Source of the DNA: an uncultured Candidatus Saccharibacteria bacterium
Lineage (GTDB): Bacteria > Patescibacteria > Saccharimonadia > Saccharimonadales > UBA4665
DNA length: 64,000 nt
Assembly (NCBI GenBank): GCA_946482285.1
Contig: CAMLQK010000001.1
Coordinates: 620,001 to 684,000, forward strand
Direction: 5' to 3'
Numbering within the stretch: the first letter of the stretch is position 1; each line of letters opens with the position of its first letter. The position numbers and the translations under genes were made by a program. Under the pieces are notes generated by a model. That model was not told where the DNA came from and ran no database searches. It worked only from the letters and a program-made list of their open reading frames with translations. Shown here in pieces: positions 17,633-26,743 of the stretch.

Positions 17633-17989
17633 ATGGAAATCACAACACTCGCACAGGAAGCCGGCAAGTCACTTGACGCTATTGGTATTTTTATCATCCT
17701 TGGTGGTGTCGTTTTGTCGACTATTGCAGCAGTTACGTCGTTATTTAAGAGCCGTTCCGTGCATCAACTATACCGGGCGTATCGCCATAATTTGGCACGC
17801 AGTATTTTGTTGGGCTTAGAATTGCTTGTAGCCGGAGACATTATTCGCTCTGTAGCCGGAGACCTTAGCTTTGACACCGTGATTGTACTTGCAATCATTG
17901 TCGCTATTCGATCGCTTATTAGCATCGAGTTCGAAATGGAAATCGAAGGTCGCTGGCCATGGAAGCGTCCTCATAAGGAGTCACTATAG
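17633..17989 (+). CDS. DUF1622-like membrane protein
   Basis: A 118-residue protein with three hydrophobic segments and the central LARSILLGLELLVAGDIIRSV that typifies DUF1622. Function of the family is not known. The ATG at 17633 begins MEITTLAQ; the frame runs further up but only this start leaves a compact protein. Its last codons overlap the convergent membrane gene by six bases. Confidence 0.75.
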   Translation: MEITTLAQEAGKSLDAIGIFIILGGVVLSTIAAVTSLFKSRSVHQLYRAYRHNLARSILLGLELLVAGDIIRSVAGDLSFDTVIVLAIIVAIRSLISIEFEMEIEGRWPWKRPHKESL

Positions 17990-18595
17990 CTTCTTTGTCG
18001 GTTCTTTGAGCGCTGTGATTTTTTTTGAAGACCCGGCCACTATTAGGCTGAATAAGGCAATGTTTATACATAATATATAGACAGGGAAGGCGGTATTCAT
18101 AAAATGCCACGATTGCAGGCTCAAGAGTGTCGCAGCCATACTTAGTATGCTCAGAAAATAGGGGAGTGCATGCTCGGTGTGTGGCGCTGAATATGATTTG
18201 CGCAGTGTTGGTACGCCGCCTGCTATGTCGGCCATAATGCCGAACACCAATGCAACCATTGGATTGTCAGTAATCTGCCACAGTACAATGCCGATACCCG
18301 CTAAGACGCCGCAGGCAAGATCAAAGATAGTGACCTTCCAACGTTTGTGTTTCTCTTTACACATTGCGGCTATAAAAATAGCGAGCGGGCCGATAGCGAG
18401 TACTAGAGTAACCCATGCAGAGGGTTCAAACCCGTCCTGTATCTGTGCGACAAACGCAATCAAAGGAGCGAGGCCCCAAAAGAGCCAGGTAACGGGATTA
18501 GGCTGGACTTTGCCGGTGCAGGTGGCTATAAAGTAGTGCGCGCCAGCTAAAAGGCGTAGTCCGATGGCTGTGAAAATCAGTGCTATTTCCAGCAT
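17984..18595 (-). CDS. multi-helix membrane protein, unknown
   Basis: A 203-residue integral membrane protein with about seven helices. The motif NPVTWLFWGLAPLIAF and a second, similar half (DNPMVALVFGIMADIAGGVPTLRKSY) suggest an internal repeat of the PQ-loop/SWEET kind, but the PQ dipeptide itself is replaced. The start at 18595 has GGAAGG six bases upstream. Lysine-rich C-terminus inside. No function assigned. Confidence 0.6.
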   Translation of the reverse strand: MLEIALIFTAIGLRLLAGAHYFIATCTGKVQPNPVTWLFWGLAPLIAFVAQIQDGFEPSAWVTLVLAIGPLAIFIAAMCKEKHKRWKVTIFDLACGVLAGIGIVLWQITDNPMVALVFGIMADIAGGVPTLRKSYSAPHTEHALPYFLSILSMAATLLSLQSWHFMNTAFPVYILCINIALFSLIVAGSSKKITALKEPTKKL

Positions 18596-18729
18596 AGGAT
18601 GCCTTCCGCGTGCATAGTAGCGCATGTTGGCTTTGAATACTAGCTGAAAAATAAAAGTTACTATTAGCTTGCTAACTAAGATAAATATAAGGTATTATTT
18701 TAAGGATAACCGTAGATATAGGATAAAAT

Positions 18730-21588
18730 GTGAAACGATTACTGCGTATATATAAGAAAGATGGCCAGGACAAGCTCCTGCCCCGTATGAGCCTGGCAAT
18801 TTTTGACCGGTCCCGCACTGCCGCTATTATTTGGCTCTGTCTGACGGTTTTTGGCATATTTAGCTATACGACCTTCCTGAAGCGCGAGGGCTTCCCAAGC
18901 ATTAACATGCCTTATACCATGGTGAGTGGTACATACTTTGTGGACGATGCCGCTAAAGTTGATCGGGAAGTTGCCGAGCCGCTCTCCGAACTTATCGCTA
19001 AAGATCCGCGCGTTAAGCATGTGCAAACTTTGTCCCAGAGCTCGTTCTATAATGTGACAATCCAGTACGACGAAGGTACTGACGCAGAACAGGCAAGTAG
19101 GGATATCAACCAGCGTATTAAAGACGCAAATGTCCTACCCAAGGGTGCTGATGCTAAGGCCGAAGCGCCAAAGCTTGGGTTTACGGCCCGTGGCGACAAC
19201 GCTGTGGTTTCCCTGTATAGCAAGCAAAAAGGTCTGACGCAGCAACAGCTTGTTGATGAAGCCGACAAGCTTACAAGCTACATCCAATCAAAAGACCTTC
19301 CTGGCCTAGAGAGCGTTTCAGTCGTTGATCCATTTACCAAAGGTACTGACCCTGTCACTGGCCAGCCAGTGAGCAGCCAGACTAAGTTCGACCGCTACGG
19401 TGAGCGTTCTGGTGGCAAAAATGTGTACTACGACGCCGTATCTGTGGGTATCATGCAGACAAAAGGCACCGACGTCATTAAGCTCGACGACGAATTGCAG
19501 AAAGCAATCGACGAGTACAATGCCCGCAATAAGAATACTGCCTTCGAGGCTCGCGTAAGTGCTACCTACGCACATGACATAAAAGACCAGATTAGTGAGC
19601 TGCAAAAGTCACTGCTCGAAGGTTTACTTGCTGTCTTGGTGATCGGTTCACTGGTAATTGCTATCCGTGCCTCGATTATCACGGTAATTGCCATGGTAAC
19701 AGTGCTAGCCTTGACGCTTGGCGTACTGTTTGTCGCTGGGTACACGCTCAACACCATCACGCTCTTCTCGCTGATCCTGTGTCTCGGGCTTATTGTTGAC
19801 GACACCATTATTATGGTAGAGGCTATTGATGCCCAGCGCCGGAAACGCAAAGACCCTCGCGAAACAGTCCGGGTCGCAACCAAGAAAGTCAGCCGTGCAA
19901 TGGTGGCTGCAACATCTACCGCTGCCATTAGCTTTGCGCCACTGTTATTTGTTGGCGGCATCCTAGGCAGCTTTATCCGCGCTATTCCCGTAACTGTTAT
20001 TACGAGCCTGGTTATTAGCCTGCTCGTTGCCCTCATCTTTATCCCGCTATTTGCGCGTTACCTCTTGTTGGGCAAGAAGCAGATGGGCGCGGAAAATGTA
20101 AACGAGCCAGTAGCTAAAGTAGAATCAAAGATTGCTAATTTTATTGGTAAGCCTATGTTGTGGGCGCAAGGTTCCCGTAAAAAACTTATGGGTGTTGGCC
20201 TGACGGCAGTGCTCATTGGGTTTACGTTTATTGGCGCTGGCGGTTTCTTGTTCCAAAAAGTAACGTTCAATATTTTCCCGCCAAGCAAAGACTCCAACGC
20301 CTTGTCGGTATCTATGAACTTCCCAGAGGGAACTACTATACAGGCAGCTGAAAAGACGGCTGACGCTGTAAATAAAGTTGTTGCCGAAAAATTAGGCGAT
20401 AACTTTAGGACGGCCGCATATTATGCAAATGCAGGTGACCGTACTGCTGCCATGACGGTTAACATTACTCCGTACGGTCAGCGTGATATCACTGCACCGC
20501 AGCTTCAAAAAGAATTAAACGATAGCTTCAAACAGTTTAAGAGCGCTAAGGTGAAAGTGGCACAGCTTGACGCTGGTCCGCCGCCATCTGGTTTTAGTGT
20601 ACGTATCAAGGCCGAAGACCGCCCTCAGGCGTTGCGTTTGGCTAAGGATGTCAATGCCTTCCTTATGGATAAGGAATTGACCCGGCCAAGTGGCGAGAAA
20701 GCCACTATAGTTGAAACATCAATTTCGGACACCTCGGCGTTCACCCGCAACGATGGCGAGCCATACATTGACGTTACGGCAAACTTTGACGCTACGGATA
20801 CAACAACTCTGGTAACACTTGCCCAAACAGCCGTCAAAGACGAGTTTACGACTAGTACATTGCAAAGCAAATACGACCTGGACAAAGATGCACTGAACTT
20901 TGACCTCGGCCAGGAAGAAGAAAACCAGGAGTCATTCGCAACGTTAGCCCTGGCATTTCCAGCCTTGTTGTTTGTTATTTATCTGCTGCTTGCCATACAA
21001 TTCCGATCATTGGCGCAGCCGTTGCTGATCTTTATGGCAATTCCATTTAGCCTGTTTGGTATTACACTTGGCCTGTACCTTACAGATAATGCCTTCAGCT
21101 TCTTTGCAATGCTTGGCTTCTTTGCGCTTATTGGCCTGAGCATCAAGAACACCATCTTACTAACAGATTACGCTAACCAGTTGCGACGCACAGGCGCAAG
21201 TTCTGTTGAAGCTGCTGTAGGGGCTTTGGGTGAACGCTTCCGGCCGCTTATCGCTACTAGTTTGACGGCTGTAGTGTCGTTGATCCCGCTGATGCTTTCC
21301 AGCCCATTCTGGGAAGGTTTGGCTGTTGTGCTGATATTCGGCTTGCTCTCGAGTACGCTACTGGTACTGACTGTATTCCCATACTACTATTTGGGTGCAG
21401 AGTTCGTCCGTTTGCGGATTAGCCGCACGGCGTGTCTACTGTGGCTCGCAATTACCATCGGGGCTATCGTTGTCTTGTCTAAAGCTGGAATGCCTGCAGC
21501 AATACCACTGACACCATTTGTTGTGGCACTAGTAGAGTTTGTATTCATTAAAGCTAAGGCGCGCCGAAAGCGTAAGGCAGCTGCCTAA
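18730..21588 (+). CDS. RND-superfamily (AcrB/HAE1-like) transporter
   Basis: A 952-residue proton-driven transporter with the RND layout: TM1 near residues 33-50, a first large outside loop to about 295, TM2-6 at 297-445, a second outside loop to about 735, and TM7-12. ILCLGLIVDDTIIMVEAIDAQRR carries the two TM4 aspartates (DD) of the proton relay, and LIGLSIKNTILLTDYANQLRR is the TM10 counterpart. It starts with GTG at 18730; AGGATA precedes it. No membrane-fusion or outer-membrane partner is nearby, as expected for a monoderm cell. Substrates could be lipids, drugs or peptides; not decidable here. Confidence 0.9.
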   Translation: MKRLLRIYKKDGQDKLLPRMSLAIFDRSRTAAIIWLCLTVFGIFSYTTFLKREGFPSINMPYTMVSGTYFVDDAAKVDREVAEPLSELIAKDPRVKHVQTLSQSSFYNVTIQYDEGTDAEQASRDINQRIKDANVLPKGADAKAEAPKLGFTARGDNAVVSLYSKQKGLTQQQLVDEADKLTSYIQSKDLPGLESVSVVDPFTKGTDPVTGQPVSSQTKFDRYGERSGGKNVYYDAVSVGIMQTKGTDVIKLDDELQKAIDEYNARNKNTAFEARVSATYAHDIKDQISELQKSLLEGLLAVLVIGSLVIAIRASIITVIAMVTVLALTLGVLFVAGYTLNTITLFSLILCLGLIVDDTIIMVEAIDAQRRKRKDPRETVRVATKKVSRAMVAATSTAAISFAPLLFVGGILGSFIRAIPVTVITSLVISLLVALIFIPLFARYLLLGKKQMGAENVNEPVAKVESKIANFIGKPMLWAQGSRKKLMGVGLTAVLIGFTFIGAGGFLFQKVTFNIFPPSKDSNALSVSMNFPEGTTIQAAEKTADAVNKVVAEKLGDNFRTAAYYANAGDRTAAMTVNITPYGQRDITAPQLQKELNDSFKQFKSAKVKVAQLDAGPPPSGFSVRIKAEDRPQALRLAKDVNAFLMDKELTRPSGEKATIVETSISDTSAFTRNDGEPYIDVTANFDATDTTTLVTLAQTAVKDEFTTSTLQSKYDLDKDALNFDLGQEEENQESFATLALAFPALLFVIYLLLAIQFRSLAQPLLIFMAIPFSLFGITLGLYLTDNAFSFFAMLGFFALIGLSIKNTILLTDYANQLRRTGASSVEAAVGALGERFRPLIATSLTAVVSLIPLMLSSPFWEGLAVVLIFGLLSSTLLVLTVFPYYYLGAEFVRLRISRTACLLWLAITIGAIVVLSKAGMPAAIPLTPFVVALVEFVFIKAKARRKRKAAA

Positions 21589-21619
21589 AAAGCAAGAGTA
21601 GTAACCTTACTTACTGATT

Positions 21620-21649
21620 AAAACGCCCGGTCTTTGTGCCGGGCGTTTT
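21620..21649. terminator. bidirectional intrinsic terminator
   Basis: AAAACGCCCGG, eight-base loop, CCGGGCGTTTT between the convergent RND gene and the cytochrome P450 gene. A- and T-rich ends on both strands make it work in both directions. Confidence 0.9.
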
Positions 21650-21651
21650 GT

Positions 21652-22950
21652 TTATCGGGTGAGTAGGAGTGTGGTGGGTGTCCGGAACTTATAGTCCGGC
21701 CCGTCGTACTCATGTGGGTCAGCAGATGCTAACTGAAGATCTGGTAGCCTGCTGCTCATTTGCTGGAATAGTTCACTTAGTTCTAATTTTGCAAGCCCGG
21801 CACCAACGCAATAATGGCTGTCGCTGCCTTTGGTGCCAAACGTTAGCTGGTTGTGGCTTTTTGGCTGATCAATACTTATGGTGTGGCGTAGGTCGCCGAA
21901 AATCCCAGGGTCACGGTTGGCGGCGCCTAGCAGAATCAGAATGCGGCTGCGGGCTGGGATAGTTTCTTTAGTGTTCAATACTATAGGCTGCTCTGCATAA
22001 CGTTCCCAGCCAATAAGGGCGGTTTCCACTCGTGTTACCTCGTTTACTACTTGCTCGGCTATGTCATGGTTTTCCATGTGCTGCCAGTACATGCGCCCAA
22101 CGTCGTTGCCAAGCAGGCGTTTGATGCCATTCAATGCTGTACCATAAGTAGTAGAATAGCCAGCTGCAATCAGGTTCATACCCGCAGCCGCAGCAAGCTG
22201 AACATCGAGTGGCTGCTCTGGCGGGTGTGTAAGCATATTTGCCATAAGGGTGCGCGGACAACTTCGCATACTAAGCTCCTGCTTGGTCTGGCGGGCAAGT
22301 TCCAAATTTGAGCGTGATAGGTTTGCTAAGCCCTTGAGGCCTGCTATTTGTTCGTGGCGGTCTAGCTTGCGGCCTAGTAAGTTGGTTTGGGCGTCGGCCC
22401 ACGCTTTTATATCTTGAGTTGTTTCAAATCCGAGGATTTTTCCAATAATACCGGCAGAGATGCGTTGCATTCGTGGTGCAAAATCAGCGATGCCACTTTG
22501 GCTCAACTCGGCGGTAAGGCCATCGATTTCTTCGGTGATAGTTGAGCGCACAACCGATCCGTATCGCTGCCGGACAGGCATAGAGCCCAAGCTTAGTGCG
22601 TCTTCGCCGCGTATGATGGCCTGACGGACAATTTTGTGGTTATCACTGGCGTTTGCATTGGCAGTTGCTCGCGGCACACGCAGTAAATGGGCCAAACTTG
22701 TCCATGTGCCAGGGTTTAGTGCGAACCTCCACTGTTCAGTCAGGCTATCGAGCGTGGTCCGATTGCTGATCGCGTCAGACTCTGCCTCTAAAAAAGTTTG
22801 GACTGTTTTGTACTGCCATATGGCATGCAGACCGGTCCTCTCATCGAACAGCAACTCATCACCACTGTCAAAAAGCGTGTCGTAGTAGCCTGCAAGCTCT
22901 TGGTCGCCCATAGCGGCGGTATTGTAAAACGGCAAGGTGTGTTCACCCAC
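21652..22950 (-). CDS. cytochrome P450
   Basis: A 432-residue haem-thiolate monooxygenase. The K-helix ExxR is EVTR (E304-R307), the I-helix oxygen-binding segment is AGYSTT at 263-268 (the usual acidic residue before Thr is Ser), AANRDPGIFGD is the conserved region before the haem loop, and the haem ligand is C381 in HYCVGAGLAKLE. The haem loop begins FGTKG and is three residues longer than FGxGxHxC. GTG start at 22950 with GGAGG seven bases upstream. It is the third gene of an operon behind drrA-drrB. No ferredoxin or reductase is nearby, so electrons and haem must come from elsewhere. P450s are unusual in Patescibacteria. Confidence 0.88.
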   Translation of the reverse strand: MGEHTLPFYNTAAMGDQELAGYYDTLFDSGDELLFDERTGLHAIWQYKTVQTFLEAESDAISNRTTLDSLTEQWRFALNPGTWTSLAHLLRVPRATANANASDNHKIVRQAIIRGEDALSLGSMPVRQRYGSVVRSTITEEIDGLTAELSQSGIADFAPRMQRISAGIIGKILGFETTQDIKAWADAQTNLLGRKLDRHEQIAGLKGLANLSRSNLELARQTKQELSMRSCPRTLMANMLTHPPEQPLDVQLAAAAGMNLIAAGYSTTYGTALNGIKRLLGNDVGRMYWQHMENHDIAEQVVNEVTRVETALIGWERYAEQPIVLNTKETIPARSRILILLGAANRDPGIFGDLRHTISIDQPKSHNQLTFGTKGSDSHYCVGAGLAKLELSELFQQMSSRLPDLQLASADPHEYDGPDYKFRTPTTLLLTR

Positions 22951-22976
22951 TTAAGCACCTCCGGATTTGTTAGGGG

Positions 22977-23798
22977 TTATTTGGACGCGTGGCGTCGGAA
23001 GAGATACGCAGCTAGCGGAATGGACACTATCAGGATGCCAACACTCCACGCAGCAGCTAGCCAACCGTAGTTGCCGAGCGGTGTGCCTACTAGTAGCGCC
23101 CGGATGGCTTCAATAACCTGGGTCACTGGCTGGTTTTCGGCGAAGGCGCGCAGCCAGCCGGGCATGCCATCAGTTGGCACAAAGGCGCTGCTTGCAAAAG
23201 TAAGAGGAAAAATAGCTACAAAACTGATCCATTGAACGGCTTCAATACTTTTTGCCAGCAGACCCAGGATGGCGGAAAGCCACGAGAACGCAAAAGTAAA
23301 TAGCAAAAGGATGCCTAGCGCCATAACCCATTCCTGGGCGTTCGCATCAGGGCGAAAACCAACTAACAGCGCTACGCCAATCATGATGATGCTGGAGACC
23401 GTGTTTCGAACAAGGTCGGATACGGTGTGTCCGATGAGAACTGCTGAGCTACGCATTGGCAGCGATTTAAACCGGTCAATAATGCCGCGTTGCAAGTCGG
23501 TTGCTACGCCAATGGCAGTGTACGTTGAGCCGAAAGCGGCAGTTTGCACCAAAATACCAGCAACCAAGAAGTTAACATAGGTGGTGCCGCCTGTTTCAAT
23601 GGCCCCACCAAATACGTAGCGGAATAGCAACATGAACATAATTGGCTGGAATGCCACTGATAGTAGTTGGTCCATGTTTTTTACAATGTGCATGATACTG
23701 CGCTTAATCAAAACTAGTGCGTCACTGATTGCCCAAGCAAGCTTGCTGCGTTTTTCTGGTTGGACACTATCAATGTCGTATGTCATGGTCTGTGCCAT
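22977..23798 (-). CDS. ABC-2 type permease (DrrB-like)
   Basis: A 273-residue export permease with six helices. VAGILVQTAAFGSTYTAIGVATDLQRGIIDRFKSLPMR is the coupling-helix region typical of DrrB/ABC-2 proteins, which export daunorubicin-like drugs or lipids. Its ATG overlaps the drrA stop by one base and is preceded by GGAGG, so it pairs with that ATPase. Downstream lies the P450, 26 bases away. Confidence 0.9.
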   Translation of the reverse strand: MAQTMTYDIDSVQPEKRSKLAWAISDALVLIKRSIMHIVKNMDQLLSVAFQPIMFMLLFRYVFGGAIETGGTTYVNFLVAGILVQTAAFGSTYTAIGVATDLQRGIIDRFKSLPMRSSAVLIGHTVSDLVRNTVSSIIMIGVALLVGFRPDANAQEWVMALGILLLFTFAFSWLSAILGLLAKSIEAVQWISFVAIFPLTFASSAFVPTDGMPGWLRAFAENQPVTQVIEAIRALLVGTPLGNYGWLAAAWSVGILIVSIPLAAYLFRRHASK

Positions 23799-24775
23799 TA
23801 TTTATCCTCCTTTTTGTCGGTATTGGCAGTATCGTCGGAAGTAGCGTGGCCGGTAAGCTTCAGGAACACATCATCCAAGGTTGGTTTGTGCAACGACAGG
23901 CTCTCTACGGTAATACCGGCATCTTCAATTTTTTGCAGGATTTCCTTTAGTTTCTTGGTTCCCGCATCATTAGCAATGCTTAGACTATAGTTCTTGTGGT
24001 CCTGTTGGGCTTCTTCGCCGACTGCCACAATGGCGGCCTGTAAGTCTTTTTCAGAGTTGAAGCTTAGTTCGATACGCTCTTTTCCGACCATGTCCTTCAG
24101 CTGGTCGGCGGTGCCTTCGGCGATCACTTTACCGCCGTCAATAACCGCAATACTGTCAGCCAATTGGTCGGCTTCTTCAAGGTATTGTGTTGTGAGCAGA
24201 ATAGTCGAGCCGTGCTCAACGAGTTGCTTAATGATGTCCCACATGGCAATGCGGCTGCGCGGGTCAAGTCCGGTGGTTGGTTCGTCCAAAAAGATAATGG
24301 GCGGCGCGGCGATGAGGCTGGCGGCAAGGTCGAGCCGGCGTCGCATTCCGCCTGAGTATGTCTTTGCTGCGCGGTCAGATGCTTCCACGAGGTCGAACTG
24401 TTCGAGCAGCTCCTCGCAGCGACGAGCTGCGTCTGCCTTGCTGAGGTGGTATAGGCGCCCAATCATTTTTAGGTTTTCACGCCCTGTCAAATATTCGTCT
24501 ACGGCTGCGTACTGGCCTGTTAGGCCGATAACGCCCCGCACCCCGTCGGCATCTTTAAAAACGTCGTGGCCATTAACGATGGCGGTACCGCCATCAGCCG
24601 AGAGTAGAGTGGATAAAATGCGGACTGTGGTTGTTTTGCCAGCGCCGTTTGGGCCAAGCAAGGCAAGGATGGTGCCGCGTTTAACCTTTAGGTCAACGCC
24701 ATCAAGTACCTGGAGTTTGCCGTAGGACTTTTTGATCCCTTCGGCGATAATTGCGTATTCTTCTGTGCTCATCAT
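23798..24775 (-). CDS. ABC exporter ATP-binding protein (DrrA-like)
   Basis: A 325-residue ATPase: Walker A GPNGAGKTT at about residues 41-49, the Q-loop GLTGQYAAVDEYLTGRENL, signature YSGGMRRRLDLA, Walker B IIFLDEPTTGLDPRSR, and a C-terminal DrrA extension (LHKPTLDDVFLKLTGH). It energises the adjacent DrrB-like permease. TATACT lies six bases before the first of two ATGs, so the operon mRNA is probably leaderless. A charged tail (DDTANTDKKEDK) ends the protein. Confidence 0.93.
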   Translation of the reverse strand: MMSTEEYAIIAEGIKKSYGKLQVLDGVDLKVKRGTILALLGPNGAGKTTTVRILSTLLSADGGTAIVNGHDVFKDADGVRGVIGLTGQYAAVDEYLTGRENLKMIGRLYHLSKADAARRCEELLEQFDLVEASDRAAKTYSGGMRRRLDLAASLIAAPPIIFLDEPTTGLDPRSRIAMWDIIKQLVEHGSTILLTTQYLEEADQLADSIAVIDGGKVIAEGTADQLKDMVGKERIELSFNSEKDLQAAIVAVGEEAQQDHKNYSLSIANDAGTKKLKEILQKIEDAGITVESLSLHKPTLDDVFLKLTGHATSDDTANTDKKEDK

Positions 24776-24825
24776 GCATTAAGTATAGCAAAGACTGATG
24801 ATTTGCTTCGTACTTTCCGCGAGTT

Positions 24826-26013
24826 TTATAGTTGTTCGGCGGTGTGGGTGCCAACGTCGTAGGCTATAGTTATGCCAAGGTCAGGCGCTTCAATTTGTGT
24901 CCATGACCCATTCAGTATATATGGGGCATCGGGGCGCAGCGGGTTTGCACGGAATAAAGGGAACCGTGGCCGTGCCACTACAATATCGGTGCCGGTTGCA
25001 GCATAGTTGGACACTGCAAAGCAGTCGCCATCAAGTCGGAATACACGAGCCATTGCTTCACAAACACTTCGGTAGGAGTCGATCGTGCTGTCTGACTGTC
25101 CGGTATGTACGAATATATTGACCGAGAAGATGCGCAGCCCAATGCTATCGCGGTAAGACCGGGCTTTGTCGCCGCGGGTTTTGATATCCGAAAAGGTTGC
25201 GTAAAAAGGGCTCGCATAGGCGTCGCTGTTGCAGACCCATGATTCCAGCAATAAAACATCGCTGCTGTTAGCTGTTGTCGGTGTGCCGCTAGGGTTGTAG
25301 GTGGCGTCAACGGCGCTACTCAATACTTCATCAGGATTGAAAACATTCAAAATAGCGCCGACACCTTTGCTGTGGATATAGTCGATGATCTCGTTCTGGC
25401 GGCTGCGCGGAACTAGGTAGGCATAGCCAATAACGTCACAGAAGATTCCGGTAGCGCCAATTGCAATCCATTGATCGATGTGGGTTTTAAGCGTATTGAT
25501 AGGGATGTTGCCTGTACTGACGCCACAGTCGATATAGCCCCATACTACGGTATCTGGATTAAGGGCTGCCAGTTTTTGTATGACAGCGGTTGTGTTGGCA
25601 TAGTCCGGGCTGCTGGGATCCTGCAGGCCAGTGCCGAGTACGACGTCGTCGTAGCGGGCTAAAATACCCGCGGCATAGTCATTATCGAACCGTGAGTTAA
25701 CGTTGGCGGGCGGCGCGTAGAAGATATGTACCGACCGCAACCCATCGGCGCGAGTGGCATCGCTCGCCAATTTGCTGGCAGTAACGGCTCCGTCGGCCAG
25801 TTTCATGGTTGTGACAGCACTGTTTTGTAGCTTGGCGGTAGAGATACTGTTATCTGCAATTTTAGGATTGGTAACGGCGCTTGCGGCAAGCTGGATACTA
25901 TTGACACTATTGGCTTTGAGCCCGCCCGTGGCGTCATGTGTCGTTAAAATAAACTCGTTAAGGATGTCACCCCAGTCACCCTCGTCTGCTTGCGGAATTG
26001 GAAGCCGTACCAT
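24826..26013 (-). CDS. secreted/surface protein with tail-fibre-like N-terminus and Spherulin4-like domain
   Basis: A 395-residue protein in two parts. Residues 1-20 read MVRLPIPQADEGDWGDILNE, a tag often seen in Saccharibacteria, followed to about residue 90 by repeats of the form AVTxxKxADxSI/KL as in phage tail fibres (beta-prism stalk). From about residue 95 a TIM-barrel-like domain follows (VHIFYAPPANVNSRF, VVWGYIDCGVSTGNIPINTLKTHI, GATGIFCDVIGY) resembling spherulation-specific family 4 and related endo-galactosaminidase-like proteins. An exopolysaccharide-degrading or binding role is inferred. No signal peptide is visible, so export is unclear. Start 26013 is chosen for the conserved tag. 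Confidence 0.65.
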   Translation of the reverse strand: MVRLPIPQADEGDWGDILNEFILTTHDATGGLKANSVNSIQLAASAVTNPKIADNSISTAKLQNSAVTTMKLADGAVTASKLASDATRADGLRSVHIFYAPPANVNSRFDNDYAAGILARYDDVVLGTGLQDPSSPDYANTTAVIQKLAALNPDTVVWGYIDCGVSTGNIPINTLKTHIDQWIAIGATGIFCDVIGYAYLVPRSRQNEIIDYIHSKGVGAILNVFNPDEVLSSAVDATYNPSGTPTTANSSDVLLLESWVCNSDAYASPFYATFSDIKTRGDKARSYRDSIGLRIFSVNIFVHTGQSDSTIDSYRSVCEAMARVFRLDGDCFAVSNYAATGTDIVVARPRFPLFRANPLRPDAPYILNGSWTQIEAPDLGITIAYDVGTHTAEQL

Positions 26014-26062
26014 TATGCAGCCCATTATATATTCAAATAACAATAAGCGCTATACTGAAGGT

Positions 26063-26686
26063 ATGACAAAAAGGTATTTTATTTCGAGTATCCGTATCGC
26101 ACTCGCAATCCTCACATTGGCTGCGGTTGGCTACCAGCTACTGTATAATGCATCGGGTGCTACCTTTAACCCTGTGAATTTCTTTAGCTTCTTCACTATC
26201 CAAAGTAATATTCTGGCGGCCGCTATTCTGATAGTTGCGGGTGTGTGGGGTAGAGGTGGCAGTTCTAACGCCTTGTTTGACGCGCTACGGGGCGCTGCAA
26301 CGCTGTTTATGGTGATGACTGGTGTTATATACGTTCTTTTGCTGTCGAACAACCAGGTGGCAGTACAGACTACCATTCCCTGGGTAAATCTTGTGCTACA
26401 TTATGTAATGCCCGTTGCAGTATTTGCGGATTGGCTGGTAAATCCGCCGGCCAAGATGCGGGTTGCCACCGCAGCCTCATGGCTGCTATATCCAGTGCTG
26501 TATGTGGCCTATAGTTTTACAAGGGGTGCGGCTATCGGGTGGTATCCATATCCTTTTTTGGATGTCGCAGAACTAGGCTATGCGGAAGCGCTTGCTAACT
26601 GTGCGTTTATTAGCGTGGGCGTGCTGGGCTTATGGTGGGTAATATATCGCCTGGGATTAATGCAGCGCAAGTACACGAAAGTATAA
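26063..26686 (+). CDS. Pr6Pr-like integral membrane protein
   Basis: A 207-residue protein with six hydrophobic helices. FFSFFTIQSNILAA is the signature-like segment of the Pr6Pr family (named for its six conserved prolines and helices); PWVNLVLHYVMPVAVFADWLV and the final helix fit as well. Function unknown. TATACT ends six bases before the ATG at 26063, so it is probably leaderless; the frame runs far upstream but that part is antisense to the neighbouring gene. Confidence 0.75.
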   Translation: MTKRYFISSIRIALAILTLAAVGYQLLYNASGATFNPVNFFSFFTIQSNILAAAILIVAGVWGRGGSSNALFDALRGAATLFMVMTGVIYVLLLSNNQVAVQTTIPWVNLVLHYVMPVAVFADWLVNPPAKMRVATAASWLLYPVLYVAYSFTRGAAIGWYPYPFLDVAELGYAEALANCAFISVGVLGLWWVIYRLGLMQRKYTKV

Positions 26687-26687
26687 G

Positions 26688-26714
26688 AAAACCACCCCGA
26701 TGAAGGGGTGGTTT
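26688..26714. terminator. bidirectional intrinsic terminator
   Basis: AAACCACCCC, six-base loop, GGGGTGGTTT between the convergent Pr6Pr-like gene and the LPKTG protein gene. Confidence 0.88.
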
Positions 26715-26743
26715 CTAATGGCGGATAGCCGGATGCCGAGGGA

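Noticed and set aside
25754..26062. Upstream extension of the Pr6Pr-like frame
   Set aside because: Lies wholly antisense to the stalk region of the neighbouring gene; the TATACT box and membrane topology support the start at 26063.
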